Of a stretch of DNA of 64,000 bases, positions 24,413 to 34,678 are shown one piece after another; within the stretch, counting starts at the first letter, position 1; every line of letters starts with the position of its first letter. Position numbers and translations under genes: made by a program. The stretch covers positions 42,611 to 106,610 of the forward strand of contig NAVB01000199.1 of assembly GCA_002179805.1 (NCBI GenBank), given 5' to 3'. The DNA is from Acanthamoeba lenticulata (taxonomy: Eukaryota; Discosea; Longamoebia; Acanthamoebidae). A model generated the notes under the pieces. It searched no databases. It saw only the letters and a list, made by a program, of their open reading frames with translations, and was not told the origin of the DNA.

Positions 24413-27400
24413 TCAGGGTCTTTGCACGTTGACGTTGTCCACCGCGTTGATGGACATGCCCGACATACCAGCCCGTTCGCGGGCCAAAGGGACGCCGCCG
24501 AGGTAGGCCTCCGTCATGGCTCTTCGGCGCGGCCGCCCCGACAACATCGTGTATTCGCCGTAGCCGTCATGCTGCTGGTGGTGGCTCAGCGTGGCAATCG
24601 ACGCGAGCACGACGAGGACCATCAACCCGACCAGCACACCGCGGTCGACGAACATCAAGAACACGGCCGGTCTGCGGTGTCCACGCATCACACCACATGA
24701 GACATGAGCAGTCCTGGGCGATGTGGAGGCACGGACAATCCTGCACGTACGTGAGATCGTAGCACACGTTGGTCTTCATTTGCTCGTAGAGCGGGTGGAT
24801 GGTGGAGCAGTTGGACAGCTGCTCGAGCTTGCCGATTTCCTGCAGCGTCAAGCGCAGCTGCTCAGAGAGAAGCGTGACGATCGGCTGTTGTCGTCCCCCC
24901 CCCCAATGAGTTGTCGAGCAGACGACGCGAACAGGGGAGAGTATGATGATGGCAACGTACGCGAGTGCCGATCGCGACGGCGCTGATGTTGTTGAGATTC
25001 GCCAGCAGCGGTTCCACTTCCAGCAGGGCTTCTCGCACCTCGGCGGTGTAGGGGAGCAGCGGGTTGGAGTTAATGTCGCTGCGGTTGCCATCGATGGTCT
25101 CATTACTGCCGCAATAGATGTAATAGCGCGCGTAGGTGACCACATCCGCATCGCTGGCAGAGGACACCTGCGAGAGGGTGTAGTTGTCCGGTGCGATGCA
25201 GAAGTCGGACGTGAAGACCGCCGGCGGGAGGTAGATCACCATCTCCACCCCAGCCAAGACCAGCGCCAGGAACAGCATCGCCATCAGCCTGGCCGTGTCC
25301 ACCACAGAGTCGTTGAGACTTCTTGAACCATCCGGTTGGAGAAGGGCGAGTGAAGGACGCACCAGCTCTGGAGGCGGGGCCGGCAGATAGCCAGCAGAGA
25401 CAGGAGGCACGCGAGGACCATCCACGCGCACTCGAGATTGAAAAGGATGAACCTGCGCAGGCTTCAGGTCAGTTGACGAACGCGACCCCATGGCGATAAG
25501 GACGTACCGGGCGAGCTCGACTTTGTCGATGACGCTCTCGATCTTGGGCAGATACTCGTTGACCTGGTCCTGAATTTTGTGGTACGAGTTCATCTGCCCT
25601 GACAGGTCGTGCGTCTGCTGGTCCCAGTTGGTGTAGGCCGCCTGCAGGCCCGGCGGGGTCTCGAGGTACTGCTCCAGCACGCGGTCCAGCGCCGGAGGCA
25701 CCTGCTGCTTCACAAAGGCCGCCAGGGTCACTGGGTCCAGCGGGCCGACCACCCCGAGGAAAGCCAAGAGCGAGTCCATGTTGGGCGTGGTCCGAAGCGA
25801 TGCCTCGTAATCGGCCCGCATCTGATACGTCGCTCGGCCATGTAAGCGTGGAGGGCGACAGCGCGCGGCGGCGGCGGCACGCACCTGTCTCATGTCCCGC
25901 GAGATAGCATCGGGCAGCAAGCCCGAGTGGCGAAGCAGCGCCTGAACAAGCTGCCGTACGAACGGGAGCGCGTTGATGGCGTCGCCCTTCTGCACATAGT
26001 TTTGCTGAACACAAGAGTGTCAGCAGCAGACTGCGGACAAGAAAAAGAAGAAGAAAAAGGAAAAGAAGAGCCCAGACCTGAATCTGCCGCGCGAGGGCGG
26101 TGATGTCGTCAGAGAGGGGTGGGTCAGCGCCGCCCGCGAGGACGGCCTTGACGAGCGAGGCCTCGATGGGCAGGAGGGCTTGTCGGCTGCGCTCTTCCAT
26201 GGCCTCGAGCTCTTTGTGCAACGCCCGCGTGGCGTTGAGGACTGGGCGGAGCGTTGCGAGCGATGACGGGCCATGAGCGCGGGACAGCACGACCACAGGA
26301 GAAGCGATTGTGTGCTCACGTACGTGGGGCGTAGAGCTGACCGGCGAACAACACGAGCTGGAAATACTGCTGGGCCACCACGAACTGGGACAGATCGACC
26401 GTCGACTTGAGGCGCATCAGCGCGTGCGTGGTCTACACGGCCTCAAGCCCCCCCCCCCAAGGACCGTCATCAACATAGCGCAGAAATCCCGGCACGACGG
26501 CACGGTTTACGCACCGAGATGGGCATGCTCGCGAACGAGGCGTTGAGGGCCGCCAGGTCGGCGTAGATGGGCGGGAGCGCTGTGGGCAGGTCGACAACCT
26601 GGCGCGTGGGCCACGCGCACAAGTCGGCCCGGAACGCTGCGCACAGCGGCGGCGGCAGCGTCCAACCCCCACACGCAGTGGTGACCATCATCAGCTCACG
26701 AAAGTGGAAGGTGCAAGATGATGAAGCGAGCGAGGCTCTACCGGTGATGTTGGGCAGTTGGCCGAGTGCTGTGGCGAGTGTATCGACAGAGTTTCTTAGC
26801 GTGATGACGTCCGCTCTGCGAGGACGGTGAGGAAAGGAACCAAACCGCTGCGCGCAGGTGAAGCCAGCATGCACCGAATTGAATTAAATGTGGCGTTGAG
26901 CTGAGCCACTTCTTGTAGGCCCGCCAAGCTCACGCTCAGAGAAGTGTTGACGTAGCCAAAGCCCGTGTTAAGGAGCTCTGCAAAAATATTTTGGGATCCA
27001 ATCAGAAACTTAATGTCAGGACACTGAATACATCATCCCCAATCAACAGCTTACACGAAGGCCAAGAGTTGACTCGCACCGTTGGCTTTGTCCACCGGCT
27101 GATACGAGTTATGAACAAAGTTGAAGAAGTCGAAGGAGGCCAGCCATGTCACGATCACGACGCCGCTGCATGACGGCGAGTTGTGGTCATTCGCTGTGCG
27201 CGTGTGGCCGATGACCAAGGGCGGCGTACATGATGATGACCATGAGGATGAAGGTCAGGACGTGCACGGTCCGAACCCATCGAGGCAAGGTCGAACCCTG
27301 GTACATGACCATTCCCCGGCTGATGACCGGGATCACCGGGAAGGAGTCGAAGCCGCCGTCCGTCTCCTCTCCTTCGTTCGCAGCTGCTTCACTGGACGAC

Positions 27401-27988
27401 GCGTTCGGGCGGGTGAATGGTGGGCACGTAGGAGTTGAAGGGGTGGATGATGACTCGACGCACCGCAAGCAGCCCAGCACGCATTTGCGGATGGCCAAGA
27501 TGATGGCGAGCCCCAGCGTGAGCAGAATGACCAGTACGCCCGGTCCCACGAACCAGATCATCGTCTGCCCCACGAGCAGGGCGACGTGAGCGAGCGGAGA
27601 AAAGCGAGAGACCGGGGTTCTCCTGACTGGAGAGGAAGGGAAGGGAAAACCTGGTCGTAGGACCATGAGCCAGGGTCGAAGACGTTGCTGGCCTGACTGA
27701 GGGAGAGGTCATAGCGGGGCAGGTGGTGAAGGAACGAAATGATGTCATCGGCGTTAAACTTTTCTGTTATTGTGGAGCCCGCAGCGGGGGAGCTGAGGTG
27801 GCCTGTATGGCACACACCACATCAAGAGAGCAGATCATGGCCAAAAGGAAGCTTGCTCGGTTAGTCGATGTGTCGCTTTCAAACCAAATCAAGAAACAAA
27901 CAACACTGAGCTGAGTCAGTTTGCTTGCGGGTTGGAGGAGCAAACCCAAACATAGTACGACTGCCACGAGAACTTCCAGGCGAGCCAT
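24413..27988 (-). CDS. Five-transmembrane glycoprotein, tweety/prominin-like topology
   Basis: Many exons on minus encode a signal peptide (MARLEVLVAVVLCLGLLLQP), a short extracellular segment, TM1 (VGPGVLVILLTLGLAIILAI), a Cys/Ser-rich cytoplasmic loop, TM2 (VLTFILMVIIMYAALG), and a large extracellular loop. That loop has helical segments and NxT/NxS sites. TM3 and TM4 follow (ECAWMVLACLLSLLAIC; RLMAMLFLALVLAGVEMVIY), then a second extracellular loop with YARYYIYCGSN and many N-glycosylation sites, TM5 (VLVGLMVLVVLASIA) and a cytoplasmic tail. Topology and loop sizes resemble tweety or prominin membrane-shaping proteins. That assignment is tentative and the exon ends are approximate. Confidence 0.65.
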
Positions 27989-28240
27989 GGCTCAGCCCTT
28001 CCACGGTGAGCACCGCACAGAGCAAGCAAGGTTCGTGTGCCCAACCGCAAGTATTTCGTTATTTAAAATAATGGATGGCTTTTTCTTCCCTGCGCACGTG
28101 CTGTACTCAGCATTGAGCAGAAAATGAGCAGCTGCACCATATGGTAGCAAGAAAAATACCAAAAACTCTTTCCTGTTGAAGAAGCCAAAGGACACAAGGA
28201 AACGCTGACCGCAAACACGCACAACCAGCTTCGCTTGGAA
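27989..28240. promoter_or_regulatory. Divergent promoter of the five-TM gene and the phosphoesterase
   Basis: This 252-bp gap separates two divergent start codons (27988 on minus, 28241 on plus). An ATTTAAAATAAT tract at 28062-28072 is the only AT-rich block and could be the core promoter. No gene is seen. Confidence 0.35.
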
Positions 28241-30532
28241 TGAAGGTACCTACCCGCTTGTTCGCTGACCCAGCCCAACTACTTAGGAAGCTCACTTTGC
28301 GATGGGCAGGTGTTAATACTGACGGACACGCACGGGCACCTGCACCTCATTAACAAGCTCGCACACAAGCACTCTGCGGATGTTGGTACAGCCAACCCCT
28401 TCCTTCATGCCGCCCTCCCCCCTCTCTCTTTGGCTTCGGAGACACTTTTTTCATGGCCACTCATTTTTGCCTGGCGACAGTGCTGCACTGTGGCGACTTT
28501 GGGTTCTACTCGGAAGACCGACTGGAGGAGCTGCCCGATCGAGAGCTGGCCCTGCGTATACGGCACTCGGAGAAGCTACGCCACCTCAAGAACAAGGCTT
28601 TCTCCATGTCTCGACAGGAAAAGATCGGTGCGCACTGACCACCCACGATCTGGCACCTGTGCCGCGGTGAGCTCACGCGGCTCCGCGATATATCAAGATG
28701 TGGTGAGCAAGTATCACTTGGAGGGCGAGTTTGAGCTCTACCTCAAGGGCAAGGCCCGCTTCGACGTGCCGGTCTACTGCGTGCCAGGCAACCACGAGGT
28801 TCTCAAGGCTGCTGTCTGGGCAGGCTTGACGCATTGCGGCTGATTTCTTCGCTATGTCGCACGTACGTGTGCACACAGGACGGATTTCTCGTGAAGCAAC
28901 TGAACGATGGCGAGATCAAGATCCCCAACCTTCACATGCTCACCGAGACTTCGGACGTCGTGCTCGGGCAGGGCAAGGGCCGCGTCCGACTCGTCGGCAT
29001 CGGCGGTACGGAACCCTCACCCTTGCAATCCCCGAAAGCGATGAAGCTTACCTATGTAGCCGCCGCCACCACCAACGCAGGCAACTTCATCCACTTCACG
29101 CTCTTTGACAAGGAGGGCACAGACGCGTTTTACCCGAGCATGCGCTTCACACAGTGGGTGCGCCTCCTCAAGCGCTTGGGCGCGCCGCCTCCGCAGCCGC
29201 CCAGCTCCGAAAAGGAGAGCGAGGTCCCGAGCAAGGGCGGCAAGGCCCAAGCCAAGAGCAAGAACAAGGGTAAAGGCAAGGAAAAGTCTACAGCCGATGA
29301 TGCCACCAAGGAGCCTGCAGCAACCGCAGAGGCCAAGGACGACATTCCCACATGGCTCCTCACCCATGTCTCGCCGGGGAAGCTGCCGTCGCTGGAGCTG
29401 CTGGGCTTGTACCTGAAACCGCAGATGTGGTTCAGCGGCCACATGGGCCCCTACCTGCCCAACCACTACTCCCTCTTCACTTTTGCCGACGACTACGAGT
29501 TTGCCCACCGCACGCGGCAAGACGTCGGGTTCCTCCTCCAGCAGCACGAACGCTTGGCGCGCTATTGGGCCCTCTGGTATCGCTGCCACGACCTTCTCGC
29601 CGACGGCAGCGGCAGCGAACCCGACTTGTCGGTCCTCATGCAGACGCTAGAGCCATACGAGGCCGAGCTCGCTTCCTTCACTCCGGCCCAACCGCAGGAG
29701 CCGCCGTCGAGTGGTGACGTTGAGGTTGGGAGCAACACTGGAGTCCCTGAGACTGAGCCCGCTGCTCAGACCAAGCCCGAATCCCCGCAGACAATCCGCG
29801 ACCTCGTGTTGGCCATCACGGAGCGACAGCCCCTGCCAGGCCTGCTTAAGAGCTACATTCTCGAATCCGCCGATGAACGACAGATGGCTGACCGGGCTCG
29901 CGCCGTCCTTTTTGTGGCGCCCCACATCGCCAGGTACACCCGACCTCTCTCACAAGCCCAGTCAAGCAGTGAACTCACGCCCATCGGGCGTAGGGACAAG
30001 CGGCCCAAGGTGTTTGTTCCGGTCCAGGGCTACGACTCGCCCAACCCGCGCTTCATCCCCACGCGCGACGAGATCAGGCTGATCGAGGAGGGCCTGCCCT
30101 ACTTGCGCGTGCCCTACGCCGTGCCTGAGGGTGCAATGGTACACCCTTCCCCCCCCCCTCATCAACACCAACAACAAGGGTATCCGTGTTTCACACGTCA
30201 TGGAAACAGGACGTCGAGAACCGGGCCAAGCGAGTGCCCAGCGACTGGGTCAAGTCCACCATGTTCTTCAACCTGCCAGGTAAGGAAACACACAGGAACT
30301 CGTCCCATGCCTCAGAACACTGCTGTGGTGGCTGATCGTGGGGCGGGTGGTGGGCACATCAGACGCCTACATTGGGGGCTACATGTACATCGATATCGAC
30401 GAGGCCACAGGGCGTATGGACACAGCCATGCTGGGGTCCTTCCCGCCGCGATCCATCGTGCAAGACGAGGACGACCCATGGATTGAGCACGACGCTGCCG
30501 CTGCCGCCAAAGAAGAGCCTGCCCAAGTCTAG
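28241..30532 (+). CDS. Calcineurin-like metallophosphoesterase with C-terminal extension
   Basis: Seven exons join in phase: 28241-28246 (ATG AAG only), 28310-28385, 28481-28627, 28698-28798, 28879-30138, 30210-30279 and 30363-30532. They encode 609 residues. The metal-ligand motifs appear in order: DTHGH, HCGDFG, PGNHED and, downstream, GHMGPYLPNHYS as the likely late His motif. A charged Lys/Gly/Ala linker (KGGKAQAKSKNKGKGK) splits the domain. The C terminus is acidic. The architecture resembles fungal DUF2433-associated phosphoesterases; the substrate is unknown. The six-base first coding exon is supported by the strand-helix sequence MKVLILTDTHGH it creates. Confidence 0.82.
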
Positions 30533-30997
30533 CGTCATCCACGCTGGCCTGTTGTGTTGTTTTCGCTTCATTTTGACAACAACCCGAGAAAGATGCGGCT
30601 TGAAGCCATAACTTCGCCATAGCTCTAACCGCGAGCTGCGGCAAAGCGTTAGGTGGCCATCAGCGCAACAACCACAGGGAATGCGCGAGGCCTTTTCAGA
30701 GCAGTGGCGGAGCGAGACCGCAGAAGAGGCGGCGGAGATTCATCGTCCGTCAGCAAGACTTGACGAGCCTGCGGGCCCAGCTCCTGTTGACCGCCCCTCT
30801 CAAAGAGTTGCCTGGCGCGTCCTGGTTCGATCTTTAGTTTCTTGCCGTGCCACGTTCAATCCGCACAGAATAAAGAAGCAGTGGCCCTGTTGCATCTAAG
30901 CGTTCCAAGCCGAACGAGCCAACAGGAGAAAGCCTGCACAGGATCGCATTGTACGAAAAACAACGATCGCATCCTCGATTGAACGCAACGCATCATC
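30533..30997. other. Intergenic 465 bp
   Basis: This contains the 3' end of the phosphoesterase and the leader of the purple acid phosphatase gene. AATAAAG at 30870 could be a poly(A) signal. No other gene is supported. Confidence 0.45.
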
Positions 30998-33900
30998 ATG
31001 GTGGACATTCCTCTCTTCGATGGCCCCACGTTCCGCGAGATCGTGCTCATCGTGGGCTTCATCGTCATGATTTCGATCACCATGGGCGTGACCCTGCTTA
31101 CCCTGCTCGGCTGCTCGATCTGGCGCTGCTGCGTGTGCTGCCAGCGACGTCGTCGCCGAAAGGAGGTGCTGGGGGATGGAAGCGACGGTAGGGGTTCCAT
31201 CAACGGCAGCTCGTCGCGCAATTACCGCCCTGTGGGAGCTGATCTGCGTGCCCAGACGCTACTCGACATTGAGGAAGATGAGCGCCGCCAGAAGGTGAGC
31301 CGAGTCAACCGCGTCCTCTTTTACATCATCCTGTGGACCTGGCTCTTCTTCCTCGGGGCCGGCCCGCTTCTCTGGCTCGTTATCATGGACTACCTCCCCT
31401 GGTATGCCGGCTGGCTCAGCGCCACGGCCTTCCTCGGCCTGGCCTGGTTCCTCTTCTTCCCGTTCCGCTCGCTCGACCCCTACAAGGACGACGAGGACGA
31501 CCGCCACTACGCCTATGGCCACGACGATGGTGTGGACGCCAGTGGCGCTCTTCGCAGCCCTCATCGCCGCCGCCGCCACAGCAGCAACGAGCTCGAGCGC
31601 GAAACGCTGCTGAGCGAGGGCGGCTACGTGCTTGTCGAGGACCTGAGCTACGTCAACGACACCCGCATGCGCACCATCAACCCACCCGACGGCGTCCTGC
31701 GCGCCAGCGACGACCCGCCTCGCGGCCGCAGCCGTCGCCCGCTGCTCGCCACGCGCAACCCGGTGCGCCTCGTGGGCGGCTGCCTTGGGGAGCGCGCCCG
31801 TCGCGTGCGCCGTCGGCCCTTTGTCTTCGGCCTCGGCCTGCTCTCGTGGCTCGTTCTCTTCTTCACTGTCACCTTCGTCTTCGAGGGCATGTGCATCGGC
31901 GAATATCCCATCTCCAGTACGCTGTCTCCTCTTCTTTATTTTTTTATATTAATTATATTTTTATGAATTATTAATTTTTAATTTACCATATTATAAAATT
32001 AATTCTTAATACGATTTGTAGTCGATTTCCGGCTCGTGAGACAGCTGCAGTCGTCGACGTGCTCCGGCGACGCGCCGTGTCACGTGTATTTGACCCTCCC
32101 GCCCGGCAACATGTCGTCGTCCGTCGTCGTCCACTTCCACGCGGCCAACCGCGCGTCCGGCTGCGCCTCCACGGTCTACTACGACACCGAGTCCCACGCC
32201 GGCGCCAACGACACGCTGGCGAGCTACCGGTACAACACCACGGGCACGCAGTTTGAGTACTCGACGCGGGACTTCACGCGGCATCTCCACTGGGTCCGCC
32301 TCGACGACCTCGTGCCTGACACGGTCTACTACTTCCGGGCCGGCTGTGGCTCTCACCCGCAACTCTTCAGCGCAGAGAAGGCACGTCCCCCTCCTCCAGC
32401 CTCGATTTTGGTTGGCGGCTCTGGAATTCAAGGCTGACGGACGACCCGGTTGTGGAATGTCTGAAATGAAAACAGAGATTCCTGTCGGCGCCCGGGCCCG
32501 ACGTCAAGAACTTTAGCTTCGTGACCGGCGGTGACATGGGCACTTCCGAGGAGGCCGCCCAGATTGTACGTCCGCCTCGTTTCCCCCAAGGAACCCTTGT
32601 GTCTGGTTGCCTGCCTGTCTGTCGGCCCGCCCGGCGATCGCTAGCTAACGTGAATCGGTATGATGATGAGCAGGAGGTCGCGGCGGCGCAGCTGGACCCG
32701 CGGTTCGCGATCCTGGGCGGTGATCTGGCCTACGCCAACGCCCTGCCGACGTGCTACCGTGTGTGGGACAAGTGGTTCGACATGTGGGAGGAAAACATGA
32801 TCACTCGCGACGTATGCTCCTTCTTCCTCCTCTTCCTCCTCCTTCTCTTTCATGAAATGATGGTGATGACTGACGAGGCCGCAACCCACATACAACAACA
32901 ACAACAACACAACAGGGGAACTACATCCCGATGGTGACCCTCGTGGGCAACCACGAGACCGGTGGCGGGTCGTCGCTGCACCAGTCCGTGTCTGACATCC
33001 CGTTCTTCTTCCGGTACCTCCCTCTGCTCCCCAATTTTCATGGTCCCGTCCCTTGTTTGGCTCATATGCGTGTTGATTAGGTATTTCCACATGTACCCGG
33101 GCGACGAGGCCGTCAAGCACGAGCAGCGCCAGCGCAAGCTCGAGCAGCGGCGCGCCGCAGCTGCGCCCACGTTCCACTCTGCCCTCGCCGCCACCGAGAC
33201 GGAGGCTGAGGTTGCTGCGGAGGAAGAGAACCCGCTCGCGCTGCCCAACGTGTACATGACGGACGCGTGGGACACCACGTACCACCATCACTACGTTGGG
33301 GACTACCTGTTCCTCACCCTCGACAGCGGCATGTTCCTCGACGTCCAGGTGCTGCCCTTCTCCTCCCCCTGTCATCATCATCCCCTCCGTCCTCGTCGTT
33401 GTTGTCGCGAGGGTGACGGCGTCAGCTGACATGATCGTGCGCTTCGCGTGAAGGGCGCCCAAACTGAGTGGCTGCGGACCGCGCTCGAGTCGTGGAACGC
33501 GACGCACAACGTGAGCCGGCCCGACGCTTCGGGCAACGGGACGGCGACCGCGGGGCGAAGCGGGCACATCATGGCCATCTACCACGTGCCCATGTGGCCC
33601 AGCGACATGGGCGAGGACGTGTGGCAGAAGGACATGCGCAAGTACTGGGAGCCGCTCTTTGACGCCTATCACGTGGCTGTGGGCTTTGAGAACCACTCCC
33701 ACCGCTACGGCCGCGCGGTCCCGCTCAAGGCCGGCAAGGTGACTCACCTCCCTCAAGCTCTTTTCTTTTCTCTTCTCTTCGTTTTTTGTTGTTGCCCTTG
33801 TGGTCTGACACGCGCACGCACAGCGGGACGAGGAGGGCACGCTCTACTTGGGCGGCGGGAGCTTTGGCGTGACGCCGTCGAGCAACAACTGCTCGATGGC

Positions 33901-34054
33901 GTGGCTGGGCTACTGCCCGACCGGCAACCCGTGGTACATGGCCAACATCCAGCAGAAGCGACACTTCCTCCACGTGCAGGTGTCGCCGCAGGAGATCTTC
34001 ATTGAAGCCATCGATGAGCACGGCGAAGTGTTCGACCAGGCCACCGCCCGGTGA
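30998..34054 (+). CDS. Membrane-anchored purple acid phosphatase with four-TM N-terminal module
   Basis: Eight exons (30998-31916, 32022-32380, 32476-32565, 32674-32811, 32916-33013, 33081-33348, 33454-33738, 33824-34054) give 795 residues in phase. The first about 305 residues hold four hydrophobic segments (VLIVGFIVMISITMGVTLL; YIILWTWLFFLGAGPLLWL; SATAFLGLAWFLFFPF; FGLGLLSWLVLFFTVTFVF) separated by Arg- and Asp-rich loops. The rest is a purple acid phosphatase: Fn3-like lead, then metal motifs GGDMG, GGDLAYAN, GNHE, YHVPMW and ENHSHRYGR. These use a Fe/M centre to hydrolyse phosphoesters. Extracytoplasmic NxS/NxT sites fit an outward-facing catalytic domain. Intron 2 appears to be GC-AG (AAG/GCACGT). 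Intron 1 is strikingly AT-rich. Confidence 0.9.
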
Positions 34055-34320
34055 ACGTTCTTGCAAAACGAAAAAGAAATTCAACTGTAATTAATTCTGA
34101 ATTGATTTTTGACACTACACTATTATGTCCCACACTCGTGCGAACATGCTCCTGTCGCTTGCACGCGATAAACGGTAAAAAATTGATGGTCTTTTACACA
34201 GTTTATTGCTGGAATGGCAGGACTTCGTCAGCGCTATTGAAAGAAGCAGCGACCCTCATTTGAGCGCAGTGGGTCGAGAAAAGACAGAGGTGCTCTCATG
34301 CTCGCATGGATTGCCACTCG
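34055..34320. other. Intergenic, AT-rich then mixed
   Basis: This is the 3' end of the phosphatase gene followed by a short hairpin (CGACCC/GGGTCG, near 34248-34276). It lies just upstream of the tRNA-like locus and holds no protein gene. Confidence 0.35.
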
Positions 34321-34324
34321 GTTT

Positions 34325-34426
34325 CCGCTCCTATCCTCTGCAGCAGGGGAGTACCAGGTTCGACTCCTGGCTTGGCGAGGTCCCTGATCTCGCCATGTAG
34401 TGTAACGGTAACACGCCTTGGAGCGG
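34325..34426 (+). tRNA. Candidate circularly permuted tRNA gene (3' half before 5' half)
   Basis: A perfect B box/T arm (CCAGG-TTCGACT-CCTGG, 34354-34370) is followed by a 3' acceptor strand, CTTGGCGAG (34371-34379). After 9 nt comes the pairing 5' acceptor strand, CTCGCCATG (34389-34397, 8 of 9 pairs). A perfect A box/D arm follows (GTGT-AACGGTA-ACAC, 34400-34414). Anticodon-stem halves pair across the ends: CCTTG (34416-34420) with CAGGG (34344-34348). Flanks CCGCTCC (34325-34331) and GGAGCGG (34420-34426) are exact complements, as expected for the precursor helix of permuted tRNAs. The anticodon loop is not clean (TCTGCAG, C at position 33), so identity is unassigned. A T-rich run begins near 34551. 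Confidence 0.4.
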
Positions 34427-34678
34427 CGGCCACGCACTTGGGAGGTCATCACTCGAACTGATGCTGGCCACTTCCTTGACCCATCAGCCAATGGTAGATG
34501 GCTGGTATGCCTCCGCTGTGTTCGGGCTTTCCTAGAGCTCAACCACCTCATTTTATTTTTTATTTTTTATTTTTGTTTTGTATTTTTCAAGTCCACTCTT
34601 GGCTCTTATTTCTATTGCCCATTGTCATCGCTGGACTCTGATTTTCTTTTAAAAAGGCCTTCTTCACCTTGATTAACA

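Noticed and set aside
32641..33840. 400-codon minus-strand frame within the purple acid phosphatase gene
   Set aside because: It runs across exons and introns of a well-supported plus-strand gene and its product looks like composition only.
34389..34480. Conventional tRNA starting at the A box at 34400 with a T-like arm near 34450-34466
   Set aside because: The downstream acceptor strand does not pair with the 5' strand and the B box is poor; the upstream halves pair far better.
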